From contig AP022133.1 in NCBI GenBank assembly GCA_014169315.1, positions 682,001 through 746,000 on the forward strand: 64,000 bases of DNA. Direction: 5' to 3'. Numbering within the stretch: the first letter of the stretch is position 1; each line of letters starts with the position of its first letter. A model generated the notes under the pieces. That model was not told where the DNA came from. It worked only from the letters and a program-made list of their open reading frames with translations, and searched no databases. Below, piece by piece: positions 22,784-33,590 of this stretch. This DNA comes from Enterobacter cloacae. Lineage in GTDB: Bacteria; Pseudomonadota; Gammaproteobacteria; Enterobacterales; Enterobacteriaceae. Position numbers and translations under genes: made by a program.

Positions 22784-23527
22784 TTAACAACAGGCCAGTT
22801 CAAAATCGAGACGCTCCGGCACGGTGCCATTTTCGCTGTCCAGCGGCATAAAGCGGATCGCAAAACGGCTCTTATGCCCGGAAATTTGCGGATAGAGTTC
22901 GTCACTGAGAGACAAATTCAGGCGCAACAGATCGGCATCATCACCATTATCCTGATAGAAACCGTTCAGACTGGTTTGCTTACGGAACGGTGCTGAATTG
23001 CGGATAAGATCGAGGATCAGCGATAACGCCTGATGCATTGGCTCCAGACTTGTCATCCAGCTTTCAACCTGCGCATCACGCTGCTCCTGGGGCATATGCA
23101 ACCACATGTGGAGTGTTGGCAGGTCAAAGCTACAGCATCCACCTGGAATACTCAGCCGTTGGCGTACCAGACCAATTAAGCGATCTTCGCGCAAAAATTG
23201 CCCTACACGGGGGGCAGCCATCAGGATGCTGCTGCTATTTTTCAACTGCTGACGAAGGGAGTCTATCCGGCTTTGGTCAACGCCCGGAACTTCCGCCCAG
23301 GCCTGCAGTTTACGCTGCTGGCGCTCCAGCTCTTTCAGCAATTCGGTGCGGACGTCGCCGCGTTCAATCACATCCAGCAGATCGCCCACGTTGCGGAAGA
23401 AATGCAGCGCAGTGGCGTGATCGTTGACAGGCAGATGTTGTGAGAGCTGTTGAATGAGAAATTCAATACGCAGCCAGGTACGCATTTTTTCATTAAGCGG
23501 GTGCTCAAAAAGGATATGAGTAGACAT
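22784..23527 (-). CDS. zapD: Cell division protein ZapD
   Basis: A 247-residue cytoplasmic protein (formerly YacF) that crosslinks FtsZ filaments by binding the FtsZ C-terminal peptide. The N-terminus [21 protein letters not shown] is characteristic, followed by a mostly helical half and a beta-rich C-terminal half. The start overlaps the coaE stop by one base, indicating coupled translation in a coaE-zapD-yacG operon. Confidence 0.95.
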   Translation of the reverse strand: MSTHILFEHPLNEKMRTWLRIEFLIQQLSQHLPVNDHATALHFFRNVGDLLDVIERGDVRTELLKELERQQRKLQAWAEVPGVDQSRIDSLRQQLKNSSSILMAAPRVGQFLREDRLIGLVRQRLSIPGGCCSFDLPTLHMWLHMPQEQRDAQVESWMTSLEPMHQALSLILDLIRNSAPFRKQTSLNGFYQDNGDDADLLRLNLSLSDELYPQISGHKSRFAIRFMPLDSENGTVPERLDFELACC

Positions 23528-24147
23528 TATGGTTTTTCCTGTGCAACGGCCTGCGCGGCGAACGTCAGATACTGTTCGTGCAGACGGGCAACATCCGATG
23601 CAATGGCATCTGGTGCGCCGTTATTATCAATAACATCATCCGCAACGGCAAGACGCTGAGTGCGCGTAGCCTGAGCGGCAAGGATTTGTTCAGCATGTTC
23701 GCGCGAGACATGGTCGCGTGCCACGGTTCGCTGGACCTGCGTTTCGGGCGAAACATCAATGACCAGAACCCGATCGGCTTTATTCTGAAGGTTATTCTCT
23801 ACCAGCAACGGAACCACCCACAGAACATAGGGCGAGATGGCTGCGGCAATCTGACGCTGGGTTTCCTGATGGATAATGGGATGGAGCAGGGCATTGAGCC
23901 AGCTTTTTTCTGAAGGATCAGAAAAAATACATTCACGAAGCTGGCGGCGATTAAGCGTGCCATCTGCGTTAATGATTGTCGGGCCAAAATGCGCCTCAAT
24001 GGCCTTTAGTGCGGGTGTATCAGGCTCTACCACCTGACGGGCAATGATATCAGCATCAATAATTGTGATACCCAGACGAGAAAATGCGTCCGCAACGGTA
24101 CTTTTGCCACTACCGATGCCGCCGGTTAATGCGACGATATACCCCAT
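23527..24147 (-). CDS. coaE: Dephospho-CoA kinase
   Basis: Catalyses the last step of coenzyme A synthesis, phosphorylating the 3'-hydroxyl of dephospho-CoA. 206 residues. The P-loop [17 protein letters not shown] is at residues 6-20, [12 protein letters not shown] (substrate site) near 33, and the lid region follows near 140. First gene of the minus-strand coaE-zapD-yacG group; 228 bases separate it from the divergent guaC. Confidence 0.96.
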   Translation of the reverse strand: MGYIVALTGGIGSGKSTVADAFSRLGITIIDADIIARQVVEPDTPALKAIEAHFGPTIINADGTLNRRQLRECIFSDPSEKSWLNALLHPIIHQETQRQIAAAISPYVLWVVPLLVENNLQNKADRVLVIDVSPETQVQRTVARDHVSREHAEQILAAQATRTQRLAVADDVIDNNGAPDAIASDVARLHEQYLTFAAQAVAQEKP

Positions 24148-24375
24148 TAAATCAAATCCTGGGAATTATTCATTATTAAAATCAGTTGGTTGAAATTTAA
24201 GCGTGCGCCCGCAAATGTTTAGTTCTCTTTACCGGCTTTTTACCAGGTAAATTTATAGGATTGTAGCGTAAAAAAAGAGAATTTCGCAGTCTTGCGGAGC
24301 AGGTATTAGTGCGTATGATAGCGTCACTGGAGTTGTGCTTTTAACATATTTGCTTCTAACCCCAGGAATCTGCAC

Positions 24376-25419
24376 ATGCGTATCGAAGAAGATCTGAAGT
24401 TAGGTTTCAAAGACGTTCTTATCCGCCCTAAACGCTCTACACTGAAAAGTCGCTCAGACGTTGAACTCGAACGTCAATTCACCTTTAAACACTCCGGTCA
24501 GACCTGGTCTGGCGTGCCGATCATTGCTGCTAACATGGACACTGTCGGAACCTTCGCGATGGCGACCGCACTGGCGAAATTCGATGTTCTCACCGCAGTA
24601 CACAAACACTACAGCCCGGAAGAGTGGAATGCGTTTGTTGCAGCGGCATCCGAAGATGTGGTGAAGCATGTGATGGTCTCAACCGGCACATCCGATGCAG
24701 ATTTCGAAAAAACCAATCAGATCCTGAATGCTAACCCGGCGCTCAACTTTGTATGTATTGATGTCGCGAATGGTTATTCAGAACACTTCGTGCAGTTCGT
24801 CAGTAAAGCGCGTGAAGCGTGGCCGGGCAAAACCATCATCGCGGGCAACGTGGTGACCGGTGAAATGTGTGAAGAGCTGATCCTCTCTGGCGCGGATATC
24901 GTGAAAGTGGGCATTGGCCCGGGCTCCGTGTGTACCACTCGCGTGAAAACCGGTGTGGGTTACCCGCAGCTGTCTGCCGTGATTGAGTGTGCCGATGCCG
25001 CGCATGGTCTGGGCGGTCAGATCATCAGTGACGGCGGTTGTACTATGCCGGGTGATGTTGCTAAAGCCTTTGGCGGCGGCGCAGACTTTGTGATGCTCGG
25101 CGGAATGCTGGCAGGGCACGAAGAGAGCGGTGGTACCGTGGTTGAAGAGAATGGCGAGAAATTTATGCTGTTCTACGGCATGAGCTCTGAATCCGCGATG
25201 ACCCGTCACGTTGGTGGCGTGGCAAAATACCGCGCGGCAGAAGGTAAAACCGTGAAGCTGCCTCTGCGTGGCCCGGTGGATAATACGGCACTCGACATTC
25301 TCGGCGGTCTGCGTTCTGCCTGTACCTACGTTGGTGCATCCCGCCTGAAAGAGCTGACTAAACGCACGACATTTATCCGAGTTCAGGAGCAGGAAAACCG
25401 CGTATTCAATAGCCTGTAA
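24376..25419 (+). CDS. guaC: GMP reductase
   Basis: NADPH-dependent conversion of GMP to IMP, used in purine salvage. 347 residues, as in E. coli. It has an IMP dehydrogenase-like TIM barrel without CBS domains, with the catalytic cysteine in [11 protein letters not shown] (Cys186) and the phosphate-binding [28 protein letters not shown] run split over residues 216-243. It is monocistronic between divergent coaE and convergent hofC. Confidence 0.97.
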   Translation: MRIEEDLKLGFKDVLIRPKRSTLKSRSDVELERQFTFKHSGQTWSGVPIIAANMDTVGTFAMATALAKFDVLTAVHKHYSPEEWNAFVAAASEDVVKHVMVSTGTSDADFEKTNQILNANPALNFVCIDVANGYSEHFVQFVSKAREAWPGKTIIAGNVVTGEMCEELILSGADIVKVGIGPGSVCTTRVKTGVGYPQLSAVIECADAAHGLGGQIISDGGCTMPGDVAKAFGGGADFVMLGGMLAGHEESGGTVVEENGEKFMLFYGMSSESAMTRHVGGVAKYRAAEGKTVKLPLRGPVDNTALDILGGLRSACTYVGASRLKELTKRTTFIRVQEQENRVFNSL

Positions 25420-25426
25420 TGGCTTT

Positions 25427-25475
25427 CGCTGGCGCATATCCCCGTCATTATTCAGGGTATGTTCGTGCGCCAGCG
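25427..25475. terminator. Shared guaC/hofC terminator hairpin
   Basis: CGCTGGCGCA at 25427-25436 pairs perfectly with TGCGCCAGCG at 25466-25475, with a further CATATCCC/GGGTATG region inside. It fills nearly the whole gap between the convergent guaC and hofC stops, so it probably serves both. No T tract is present on the plus side, so termination strength is uncertain. Confidence 0.6.
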
Positions 25476-26660
25476 CTATCCCACACTCATCGCATCCCCC
25501 AGATGGAAAATCGGCAGATACATCGCCACGACCAGCGTGCCGATGATGACGCCCGTCACTATCAGAAGTAAAGGTTCCAGGAGCGCCGCCAGGCTATCGG
25601 CCAGCTGAAAGGTTTGCTCGGTGTGGTGACGAGCAAGGTTCTCCAGCATGACGTCGAGCGCTCCTGATATTTCACCTGTTCGCACCAGTTGAATACACAA
25701 CGGTGTAAAGACTGCCGCCTTCTGGAATGATGACCAGACGGGCATACCCTTTTCGATATCTTCCCGAATGTTCCGCAGTTTCTCTTGCCAGTACTGGCTC
25801 TCAACGGCGTCTTCTGCACTCTCCAGTCCCTGTAAAAATGCAATACCAGCCTGCTGCGTGAGTGACAGCACGGTAAATATTTGCCCCAGTTTTTGCCCTC
25901 TTGCCAGCGCGCCCAGAACGGGGATGAGCAACAGCGTTCGCTGCCAGCGAGGATGTCGCCGCAGGCTATATGCGATGGCAACTGGCAGAAGCAGTGCCAT
26001 GAACAGGGCGATGGCGTAGGACTGTATAAAGGCTGCCAACTCCATGACCATCTGCGTCAGCAGGGGAAGCGGCGTGTTAAACGTCCTGTAGATCGCGGCA
26101 AATTCCGGTAAGACCAGCGTAACCATTGCCAGCACGACGAGGACTGCCAGCGTCAGGATGATCATCGGGTAGCGCAGTGCCTTTTTCACTTTCGCACTGA
26201 GTTGCTGCTGAGATTTTTGTTGCCGGGCAAGCTGGCGACAGCACGCTTCCAGTTTTCCCGTCAGCTCGCCTGTTTTCACCATAGAAACATAAAGCGGGTT
26301 AAATACCGCAGGCCATTTTTGCAGTGCCTCTGAGAAATTGCACCCTTCGCTAAGATCATCGGCGATGCTTTGCAGCAACGCCTGCCATTGTTGTACCGGA
26401 TGCTGGTCTGCCAGCATTTGCAGGCTGTGAGATAACGTCAGACCCGCCTGCAAAAGTGTGGCGAGCTGGCGGAACATCTCGTAGCAGTGATGGGATCGCC
26501 AGCGTTGCCCCTGTGAGCACCGGGTGAGCGTCAGAGGGTGTAGCCCTTTGTTCATCAATCTGGCGAAGGCCGCTTCACGGTCAGGGGCTAAAAGAGTCCC
26601 GTTCTGGGGTTCTCCTTCAAGAGAAAGCGCGCGCCAGCGCCAGAGATGATTAGATGCCAT
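25476..26660 (-). CDS. hofC: Type IV pilus/type II secretion-like inner-membrane protein HofC (PilC family)
   Basis: A 394-residue GspF/PilC-family platform protein (E. coli about 400). Two homologous cytoplasmic GspF domains (about 60-180 and 265-390) each precede hydrophobic segments (ILTLAVLVVLAMVTLVLPEF; SYAIALFMALLLPVAIAYSL; a C-terminal LLIVTGVIIGTLVVAMYLPIF). It would form the pilus assembly platform with HofB. Its start overlaps the hofB stop by 11 bases. In E. coli the hof genes are poorly expressed but contribute to PpdD pilus assembly. Confidence 0.93.
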   Translation of the reverse strand: MASNHLWRWRALSLEGEPQNGTLLAPDREAAFARLMNKGLHPLTLTRCSQGQRWRSHHCYEMFRQLATLLQAGLTLSHSLQMLADQHPVQQWQALLQSIADDLSEGCNFSEALQKWPAVFNPLYVSMVKTGELTGKLEACCRQLARQQKSQQQLSAKVKKALRYPMIILTLAVLVVLAMVTLVLPEFAAIYRTFNTPLPLLTQMVMELAAFIQSYAIALFMALLLPVAIAYSLRRHPRWQRTLLLIPVLGALARGQKLGQIFTVLSLTQQAGIAFLQGLESAEDAVESQYWQEKLRNIREDIEKGMPVWSSFQKAAVFTPLCIQLVRTGEISGALDVMLENLARHHTEQTFQLADSLAALLEPLLLIVTGVIIGTLVVAMYLPIFHLGDAMSVG

Positions 26661-28032
26661 CGGGCATTCCCAGTACGCGCAGCAGCTCTTCGAGCGTGGT
26701 CAGCCCTTGCTCAACGGCCATGCAGCCATGTTCAAATAAAGATGTCATTCCCGCCTGTCGGGCGCTGGCTTCTATCACCTCTGTCGCCGCCCCGCTGGCA
26801 ATGGCCTGCCGGAGTGTGTTGTCGATGGCGAGCACTTCAAAAATGGCGACGCGGCCATAAAACCCGTGATAGCAGCGATCGCAACCTGCAGGCTGCCAGC
26901 GCGGGAGCGGGCGGGGCCATACTGCACGCGGTAATTCTGTGTGGTCGCTGGTTTCCTGTCGGCAATGTGGACACAGACGACGTACCAGCCGCTGGGTAAT
27001 CACCAGTGATAACGCAGAGGAGAGCATCCAGCGAGCAACCCCCATTTGTTGCAGGCGAACCAGGGCTTCTGCCGTTGAGTTGGTGTGCAGCGTTGACAGC
27101 ACCAGGTGCCCGGTCTGTGCGGCGTTGATGGCGATTTCTGCCGTTTCACCGTCGCGAATTTCACCCACCATGATAATGTCGGGATCCTGGCGCAGAAGTG
27201 CCCTCAGTACGCTCTGAAAGGTTAAGCCCGCACGTGGGTTAATCTGCGTCTGGTTCAACCCTGCCAGTGGGATCTCAATCGGATCTTCCACACTGCAGAT
27301 GTTGACGTCCGGGGTGTTTCGCGCCTGCAACGCGCTGTATAACGTCACGGTTTTGCCGCTGCCGGTAGGTCCCGTGACCAGAATCAGCCCCTGAGGGTTA
27401 TGGAGCACCCCGGTAAAGCAGGCCAGTTGCTCTGCTCTCATCCCCAGCTTTCCAGGTTCCAGCGCCTGTTGAACCTGATGAAGCAGGCGCAGCACAATTT
27501 TCTCACCACCGCTACAGGGAAGCGTGGCGATGCGGAAAGAGACCGGCTCGTTTGCCAGTTCAACCGTAAACTGCCCATCCTGGGGTAAGCGGCGTTCCGC
27601 AATATCCAGATTACCCAATACTTTTAAGCGCGCGCTGAGCATGGTCGCCAGCGTTGCGGAGAGTGGTGGTTGTGGGCACAGCACGCCGTCAATACGTAAG
27701 CGGATCTGGCAGGCGTGCTCCATGGGTTCGATGTGGATGTCGGATGCGCGCTGGTTTATTGCCAGCTGTAGCGTGTGGTTGAGGATATCCACCGCTGAGC
27801 GTGAGTCTGGTACGACGGGCAGATGTGTGTGTGAGGTCATCTGCCGGTGTTTTTCCATGCGCTCAATACTCCAGCACTCGATATCAATGCGTTTTTGGGT
27901 CGCGAAGCGCAGGGCTTCCATCAGTTCGGTGCCGGGGTTTCCCACCACGGCAATGTTAATCATGTCGGTATCGCTGGTCAGTAGTACGGCGTGATGACGC
28001 TGGCACAGAGCGACGAGTTGTTCTGAATTCAT
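26650..28032 (-). CDS. hofB: Type IV pilus assembly ATPase HofB (GspE/PilB family)
   Basis: Secretion/pilus extension ATPase of 460 residues. The Walker A motif is GPTGSGKTVTLYSAL, the Asp box/Walker B region is RQDPDIIMVGEIRDGETAEIA split around residues 290-310, and the His box is AQTGHLVLSTLHTNS. A tetracysteine zinc motif CPHC...CDRC is near 385-410. Of two adjacent ATG codons the second (28032) is favoured, because GGAGGG runs directly into the first (28035). Second gene of the ppdD-hofB-hofC operon. Confidence 0.93.
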   Translation of the reverse strand: MNSEQLVALCQRHHAVLLTSDTDMINIAVVGNPGTELMEALRFATQKRIDIECWSIERMEKHRQMTSHTHLPVVPDSRSAVDILNHTLQLAINQRASDIHIEPMEHACQIRLRIDGVLCPQPPLSATLATMLSARLKVLGNLDIAERRLPQDGQFTVELANEPVSFRIATLPCSGGEKIVLRLLHQVQQALEPGKLGMRAEQLACFTGVLHNPQGLILVTGPTGSGKTVTLYSALQARNTPDVNICSVEDPIEIPLAGLNQTQINPRAGLTFQSVLRALLRQDPDIIMVGEIRDGETAEIAINAAQTGHLVLSTLHTNSTAEALVRLQQMGVARWMLSSALSLVITQRLVRRLCPHCRQETSDHTELPRAVWPRPLPRWQPAGCDRCYHGFYGRVAIFEVLAIDNTLRQAIASGAATEVIEASARQAGMTSLFEHGCMAVEQGLTTLEELLRVLGMPDGI

Positions 28033-28043
28033 CATCCCTCCTG

Positions 28044-28481
28044 TCAGTTATTGTCGAAGCGGAAGACGTCTTCACAGGCCTGTTTGAGCGCGCTGTCGTT
28101 ACTGATAGTGCAGTCACGCGTCCAGCCCGTCATGCCGTTGCCATCGTTCCATTGCGGCGTCATGACCACGTCAAGCCCATTCAGACTTTCCTGGCCCGTT
28201 AATATCACGATGCCTTTCACCACACTCATTCCTGAGACATAGCGTGTAGTTGTGGGAGAAGGGATGCCATTACTGCCTCCGTCACAGCTTTCCACACCGC
28301 CATGATCCAGTGCGCAAAGCTCAATGGCAGTACGATACGGGATGAAGGTTTGCAGCATGTCGGTCAATGCCGCTTTGCGCAGATAGTTCTGGTATGCGGG
28401 CACGCCAATGGCGCTCAGGATGGCAATAATGCCGATCACCACCATCAACTCAATGAGCGTAAATCCTTGTTGTCTGTTCAT
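28044..28481 (-). CDS. ppdD: Prepilin peptidase-dependent major pilin PpdD
   Basis: Type IV pilin precursor of 145 residues. The leader is short and charged (MNRQQG), with cleavage and methylation expected between Gly6 and Phe7, Glu at position 5 of the mature protein, and a hydrophobic helix FTLIELMVVIGIIAILSAIG. Four cysteines follow (CALDHGGVESC, RDC, and QAC near the end), consistent with two disulphides. AAGGAG is eight bases before the ATG. No prepilin peptidase gene is in the window. Confidence 0.95.
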   Translation of the reverse strand: MNRQQGFTLIELMVVIGIIAILSAIGVPAYQNYLRKAALTDMLQTFIPYRTAIELCALDHGGVESCDGGSNGIPSPTTTRYVSGMSVVKGIVILTGQESLNGLDVVMTPQWNDGNGMTGWTRDCTISNDSALKQACEDVFRFDNN

Positions 28482-28624
28482 GTCAGCTCCTTTGGTTAAG
28501 TGGCGCTACTCTGGCAGCACAAAGGGGCAGAAACGAGAGGCAAAAGAGGGAATGTGAAGGGGCTTTCAGGGATTTAGCTCAGGGTTGCAGAGACGAACAG
28601 CAGATTTGCGAGCGGGCCTGACGT

Positions 28625-28650
28625 TTCCCCTCTCCGGGCGGAGAGGGGAA
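28625..28650. repeat. Perfect 11-bp inverted repeat between ppdD and nadC
   Basis: TTCCCCTCTCC at 28625-28635 faces GGAGAGGGGAA at 28640-28650 around a four-base loop, six bases beyond the nadC stop. It may end nadC transcription, although no T tract follows on the minus strand. The core resembles the CCCTCTCC hairpins found after acnB, cueO and hpt. Confidence 0.6.
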
Positions 28651-28656
28651 GCACTA

Positions 28657-30189
<1,533 letters not shown>

Positions 30190-30198
30190 GGAGATAAC

Positions 30199-31053
30199 AT
30201 GACGTTGTTTACCATGCTGTTGGTTATCATCGCTGAACGTCTGTTCAAACTCGGTGAGCACTGGCAACTGGATCACCGGCTGGAGGTGCTTTTCCGCCGG
30301 ATTACGCATTTTTCCATGCTGCGTACGTTGCTGATGACCGCAGGTGTAATGGCCATTACGTTCCTGCTATTGCGGTCACTTCATGGCCTCTTTTTCAACG
30401 TGCCGTTGCTGGTGTTGTGGATCCTGCTCGGCGTGTTGTGCATTGGGGCGGGCAAGGTTCGTTTGCACTACCACGCGTATCTGAAAGCCGCATCCCATGA
30501 TGATGCCCATGCGCGTAGCGCAATGGCGAGTGAGTTAACCATGATCCACGGCGTCCCGCCGGACTGCAATGAACGTGAGTTTCTGCGTGAGCTGCAAAAT
30601 GCCCTGCTGTGGATTAACTTCCGCTTCTACCTTGCACCGCTGTTCTGGTTCGTGGTGGGCGGCCCGTGGGGACCGGTTTTGCTGATGGGGTACGCCTTCC
30701 TGCGCGCCTGGCAGACCTGGCTTGCCCGTTATCTTACGCCGCATGAGCGCCTGCAGGCCGGTATTGATGCCATTCTGCATGTGCTTGACTGGCTTCCGGT
30801 ACGCCTGGTTGGTGTGGTGTACGCGCTAATTGGTCACGGTGAAAAAGCGCTGCCCGCGTGGTTCGTGTCCCTTACCGACCACCATACGTCGCAATACCAG
30901 GTGTTAACGCGCCTGGCGCAGTTCTCTCTGGCGCGCGAGCCGCATACCGACAAGATTGAAACACCAAAATCTGCCGTCTCGATGGCGAAGAAAACATCGT
31001 TTGTCGTGGTGGTTGTGGTGGCGCTGCTGACCATTTACGGCACGCTGGTTTAA
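30199..31053 (+). CDS. ampE: Inner-membrane regulatory protein AmpE
   Basis: A 284-residue integral membrane protein with four or more hydrophobic segments ([14 protein letters not shown] at the start, [29 protein letters not shown], and [18 protein letters not shown] at the C-terminus). The family motif [14 protein letters not shown] is near residue 14. It is co-transcribed with ampD and was linked to beta-lactamase induction as a sensory membrane protein, but its biochemical activity is not established. A CGCTGG/CCAGCG repeat at its stop separates it from the convergent GH43 gene. Confidence 0.94.
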   Translation: MTLFTMLLVIIAERLFKLGEHWQLDHRLEVLFRRITHFSMLRTLLMTAGVMAITFLLLRSLHGLFFNVPLLVLWILLGVLCIGAGKVRLHYHAYLKAASHDDAHARSAMASELTMIHGVPPDCNEREFLRELQNALLWINFRFYLAPLFWFVVGGPWGPVLLMGYAFLRAWQTWLARYLTPHERLQAGIDAILHVLDWLPVRLVGVVYALIGHGEKALPAWFVSLTDHHTSQYQVLTRLAQFSLAREPHTDKIETPKSAVSMAKKTSFVVVVVVALLTIYGTLV

Positions 31054-31071
31054 GCCAGCGCGCCGTAGCGG

Positions 31072-32022
31072 TTAAAGCGTATCAGCAGGTGGGATGCCAA
31101 AATCAGGCATCCCGTTTTCATCCCAGTGGATGAGCTTCAGGCGGGTATGGCGATTCGGATCGTAAAGCGGGTCACCCTCAATTTCAGTGTAGTGACGTGC
31201 GTGATACACCAGCACATCTTCCCCTTCCGGCGTTTGAGTGAAGCTGTTATGGCCTGGTCCATACTGGCGGTTTTCGTCGCTGGTCACAAATACCGGGTGT
31301 GAGGTTTTATGCCAGTTTGCCGGGTTTTGCGGGTCGGCGTTCCTGTCTATCCACAGTAACCCCATGCAGTAGTTCTCATCGGTCGCGCTGGCGGAGTAGC
31401 TGATAAACAGTTTGTCACCATGCATCAGCACCGCCGGACCTTCGTTGACCCAAAAACCGCGGCACTCCCAGTCATACTCCGGTTTACTGAGCATCACCGG
31501 TTCGCCTTTAAGCGTCCAGGGGTTCTCCATTTCACAGAGATAGAGGTTGGAGTTACCGGCGATATCCGGGGTTTTTTGCGCCCACAGGTACCAGCGTTTG
31601 CCCTGGTGTATAAAGGTGGTGGCGTCCAGTGCAAAGGTGTCGAACGGCGTCTGGATTTGCCCTTTTTCCATCCACTTGCCGGTGAGTGGGTCGCTGTCGG
31701 CGCATTCCAGAGCAAACATGCGGTGCTGGAACATCCCGAGCGTGTCGAGTGCCTGGGTGTGTGTGGCCGCAAAATAGATGTACCACTTGCCGTCGATATG
31801 ATGCAGTTCCGGTGCCCAGATAAGCTGGCTCATTGGGCCGGTGTCAGGTTTACGCCATACGACCACCTCGTCGGCACGTCGTAGTCCGTCCAGCGAACCG
31901 GCACGGCGGAGCGCCAGGCGGTCATATTCAGGAACCGAGGCGATAAAGTAGTAATACCCTTCGTGAAAAAGAATATACGGATCGGCGCGTTGTTCGATGA
32001 ACGGGTTTGGCCAGCTATGCAT
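31072..32022 (-). CDS. Glycoside hydrolase family 43 protein (putative arabinofuranosidase/beta-xylosidase)
   Basis: A 316-residue five-bladed beta-propeller hydrolase of family GH43. The expected catalytic triad is visible: Asp14 as general base (RADPYI), Asp133 as pKa modulator (ALDATTF) and Glu194 as general acid (GFWVNEGP). There is no signal peptide, so it should act in the cytoplasm on small imported arabino- or xylo-oligosaccharides. AAGGAG is six bases before the ATG at 32022, and the start overlaps the symporter gene by eight bases. This gene is absent from this site in E. coli K-12. Exact substrate is unknown. Confidence 0.88.
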   Translation of the reverse strand: MHSWPNPFIEQRADPYILFHEGYYYFIASVPEYDRLALRRAGSLDGLRRADEVVVWRKPDTGPMSQLIWAPELHHIDGKWYIYFAATHTQALDTLGMFQHRMFALECADSDPLTGKWMEKGQIQTPFDTFALDATTFIHQGKRWYLWAQKTPDIAGNSNLYLCEMENPWTLKGEPVMLSKPEYDWECRGFWVNEGPAVLMHGDKLFISYSASATDENYCMGLLWIDRNADPQNPANWHKTSHPVFVTSDENRQYGPGHNSFTQTPEGEDVLVYHARHYTEIEGDPLYDPNRHTRLKLIHWDENGMPDFGIPPADTL

Positions 32023-33427
32023 GTGGTGCTCCTTTAGGTTCTGTTCTTAACGCCGCCTGGTAATCATTGAGTTCGCGGTAGTTAGTGCGACGCTTTTCCA
32101 GGTCATCCTGAATCTGTTTCATGGTCTCGCGATCTACCTTCAGCAGACGCACCACGCCCGCCGTGATGAGGTAGCCCACACCCGGAATAACGGTAAACAG
32201 CAGCACGATCCCGTTGATGGCATCCGCACTTTGCGCTTTCGCACCGGCGTCGTAACCGTACCAGGAGAGCAGGAAGCCAACCATTGCACCGGCAATTGCC
32301 AGCCCCAGCTTGAGGAAGAAGATGTTGCCGGAGAAGCTGATCCCGGTAATTCGTTTCCCGGTTTTCCACTCACCATAGTCATCGACATCCGCCATCAGCG
32401 ACCAGTGCAGTGGCGACGGGATTTGGTGCAGGATGTTCAACAGGAAGTAGAGCACCACAATGGTGACTGTGGCTTTCGGGTCGAAGAAGTAGAACGCGCA
32501 GGAGAAAATCGCCAGCACAATGTTGGTCCAGAAGAACACTTTCAGCTTACACCAGCGATCGGTCAGCACTTTTGCCAGCATACTGCCGAGCATCATCCCC
32601 ACCACACCGAGGCTGATAAACAGCGTGGCGAAATGCGTACTCTGACCCATCACCCAGGTGACGTAATACATGGTTGCCGCCATGCGAATAAAGCCCGGGC
32701 AGACGTTGCACAACGTCAACAGCAGAATGCGCACCCACTGATCGTTCTTCCACACGTCTTTGAGATCGTTTTTCAGCTCATCGTGAGTCTGTACCGTCGG
32801 ACGCACGCGCTCGCGCACGGTGGCGAAGCAGAACAGGAACATACAGGTGCCAATCAGCGCCAGCACGGTCATCGCCATCTGGTAGCCTTTGGCTTTGTTC
32901 TCTCCTCCAAACCAGTCTGCCATTGGTAGCAGCGTGAGTGAAAGCAACAGTGTGGCAATGCCCACCATGACAAACCGGTAAGACTGGCACGCCACACGCT
33001 CTTTCGGATCGTTGGTGATTACGCCACCCAGCGAGCAGTACGGAATGTTGATGGCCGTATAGGTCAGCGAGAGCAGGAAGTAGGTGACAAAGGCATAGAT
33101 AACTTTGCTGTTATAACTCCACTCTGGCGTGGTGAACATCAGAATGCTGAACAGGGCATAGGGGAGGGCAATCCACAGCAGCCAGGGTCGAAAGCGGCCA
33201 TATTTACTGCGGGTCCGGTCGGCAATTGCCCCCATGATGGGGTCAGTGACGGCGTCAATCACGCGTACAGAAAGCAGAAGTACACCCACAAGTGCAGGTG
33301 CCAGGCCAAAAATATCTGTATAAAAATAGTTAACAAACAACATGATGGCACCGAAGATGATGTTGCATCCTGCATCGCCCATCCCATAGCCGATCTTTTC
33401 TTTTACTGACAGTCTGTTGTTATCCAT
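32015..33427 (-). CDS. GPH-family (glycoside-pentoside-hexuronide) cation symporter
   Basis: A 470-residue, 12-segment transporter of the MelB/XylP/YagG type. Family features are GYGMGDAGCNIIF near residue 14, the cation/sugar-site stretch RVIDAVTDPIMGAIADRTRSK split around 55-75, YGRFRPWLLW near 78, and DVDDYGEWKTGKR near 350. It is the first gene of a two-gene unit with the GH43 enzyme, an arrangement like yagG-yagH and xynT-xynB, so it probably imports the oligosaccharide or xyloside that the hydrolase cleaves. No regulator is adjacent. Confidence 0.88.
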   Translation of the reverse strand: MDNNRLSVKEKIGYGMGDAGCNIIFGAIMLFVNYFYTDIFGLAPALVGVLLLSVRVIDAVTDPIMGAIADRTRSKYGRFRPWLLWIALPYALFSILMFTTPEWSYNSKVIYAFVTYFLLSLTYTAINIPYCSLGGVITNDPKERVACQSYRFVMVGIATLLLSLTLLPMADWFGGENKAKGYQMAMTVLALIGTCMFLFCFATVRERVRPTVQTHDELKNDLKDVWKNDQWVRILLLTLCNVCPGFIRMAATMYYVTWVMGQSTHFATLFISLGVVGMMLGSMLAKVLTDRWCKLKVFFWTNIVLAIFSCAFYFFDPKATVTIVVLYFLLNILHQIPSPLHWSLMADVDDYGEWKTGKRITGISFSGNIFFLKLGLAIAGAMVGFLLSWYGYDAGAKAQSADAINGIVLLFTVIPGVGYLITAGVVRLLKVDRETMKQIQDDLEKRRTNYRELNDYQAALRTEPKGAPHA

Positions 33428-33554
33428 TGGCAGCTCTCCGGGTTACGGTATGGAGAGAATTAAACGCTGGCACGCGAATATATGCGTTGCAGTATAGAGG
33501 CGGTGATATGGATAAATGAGCTGTTGGCGTGAATTTGTGAGGGAGGTAACAACA

Positions 33555-33582
33555 CCCTGTACCCACATTCGCGGGCACAGGG
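33555..33582 (-). terminator. Hairpin downstream of aroP
   Basis: On the minus strand CCCTGT-GCCC pairs with GGGT-ACAGGG around an eight-base loop, eight bases after the aroP stop. The T tract that follows is poor (TGTTGTTACC), so this is a possible rather than certain terminator. Confidence 0.5.
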
Positions 33583-33590
33583 AAGGGAGA

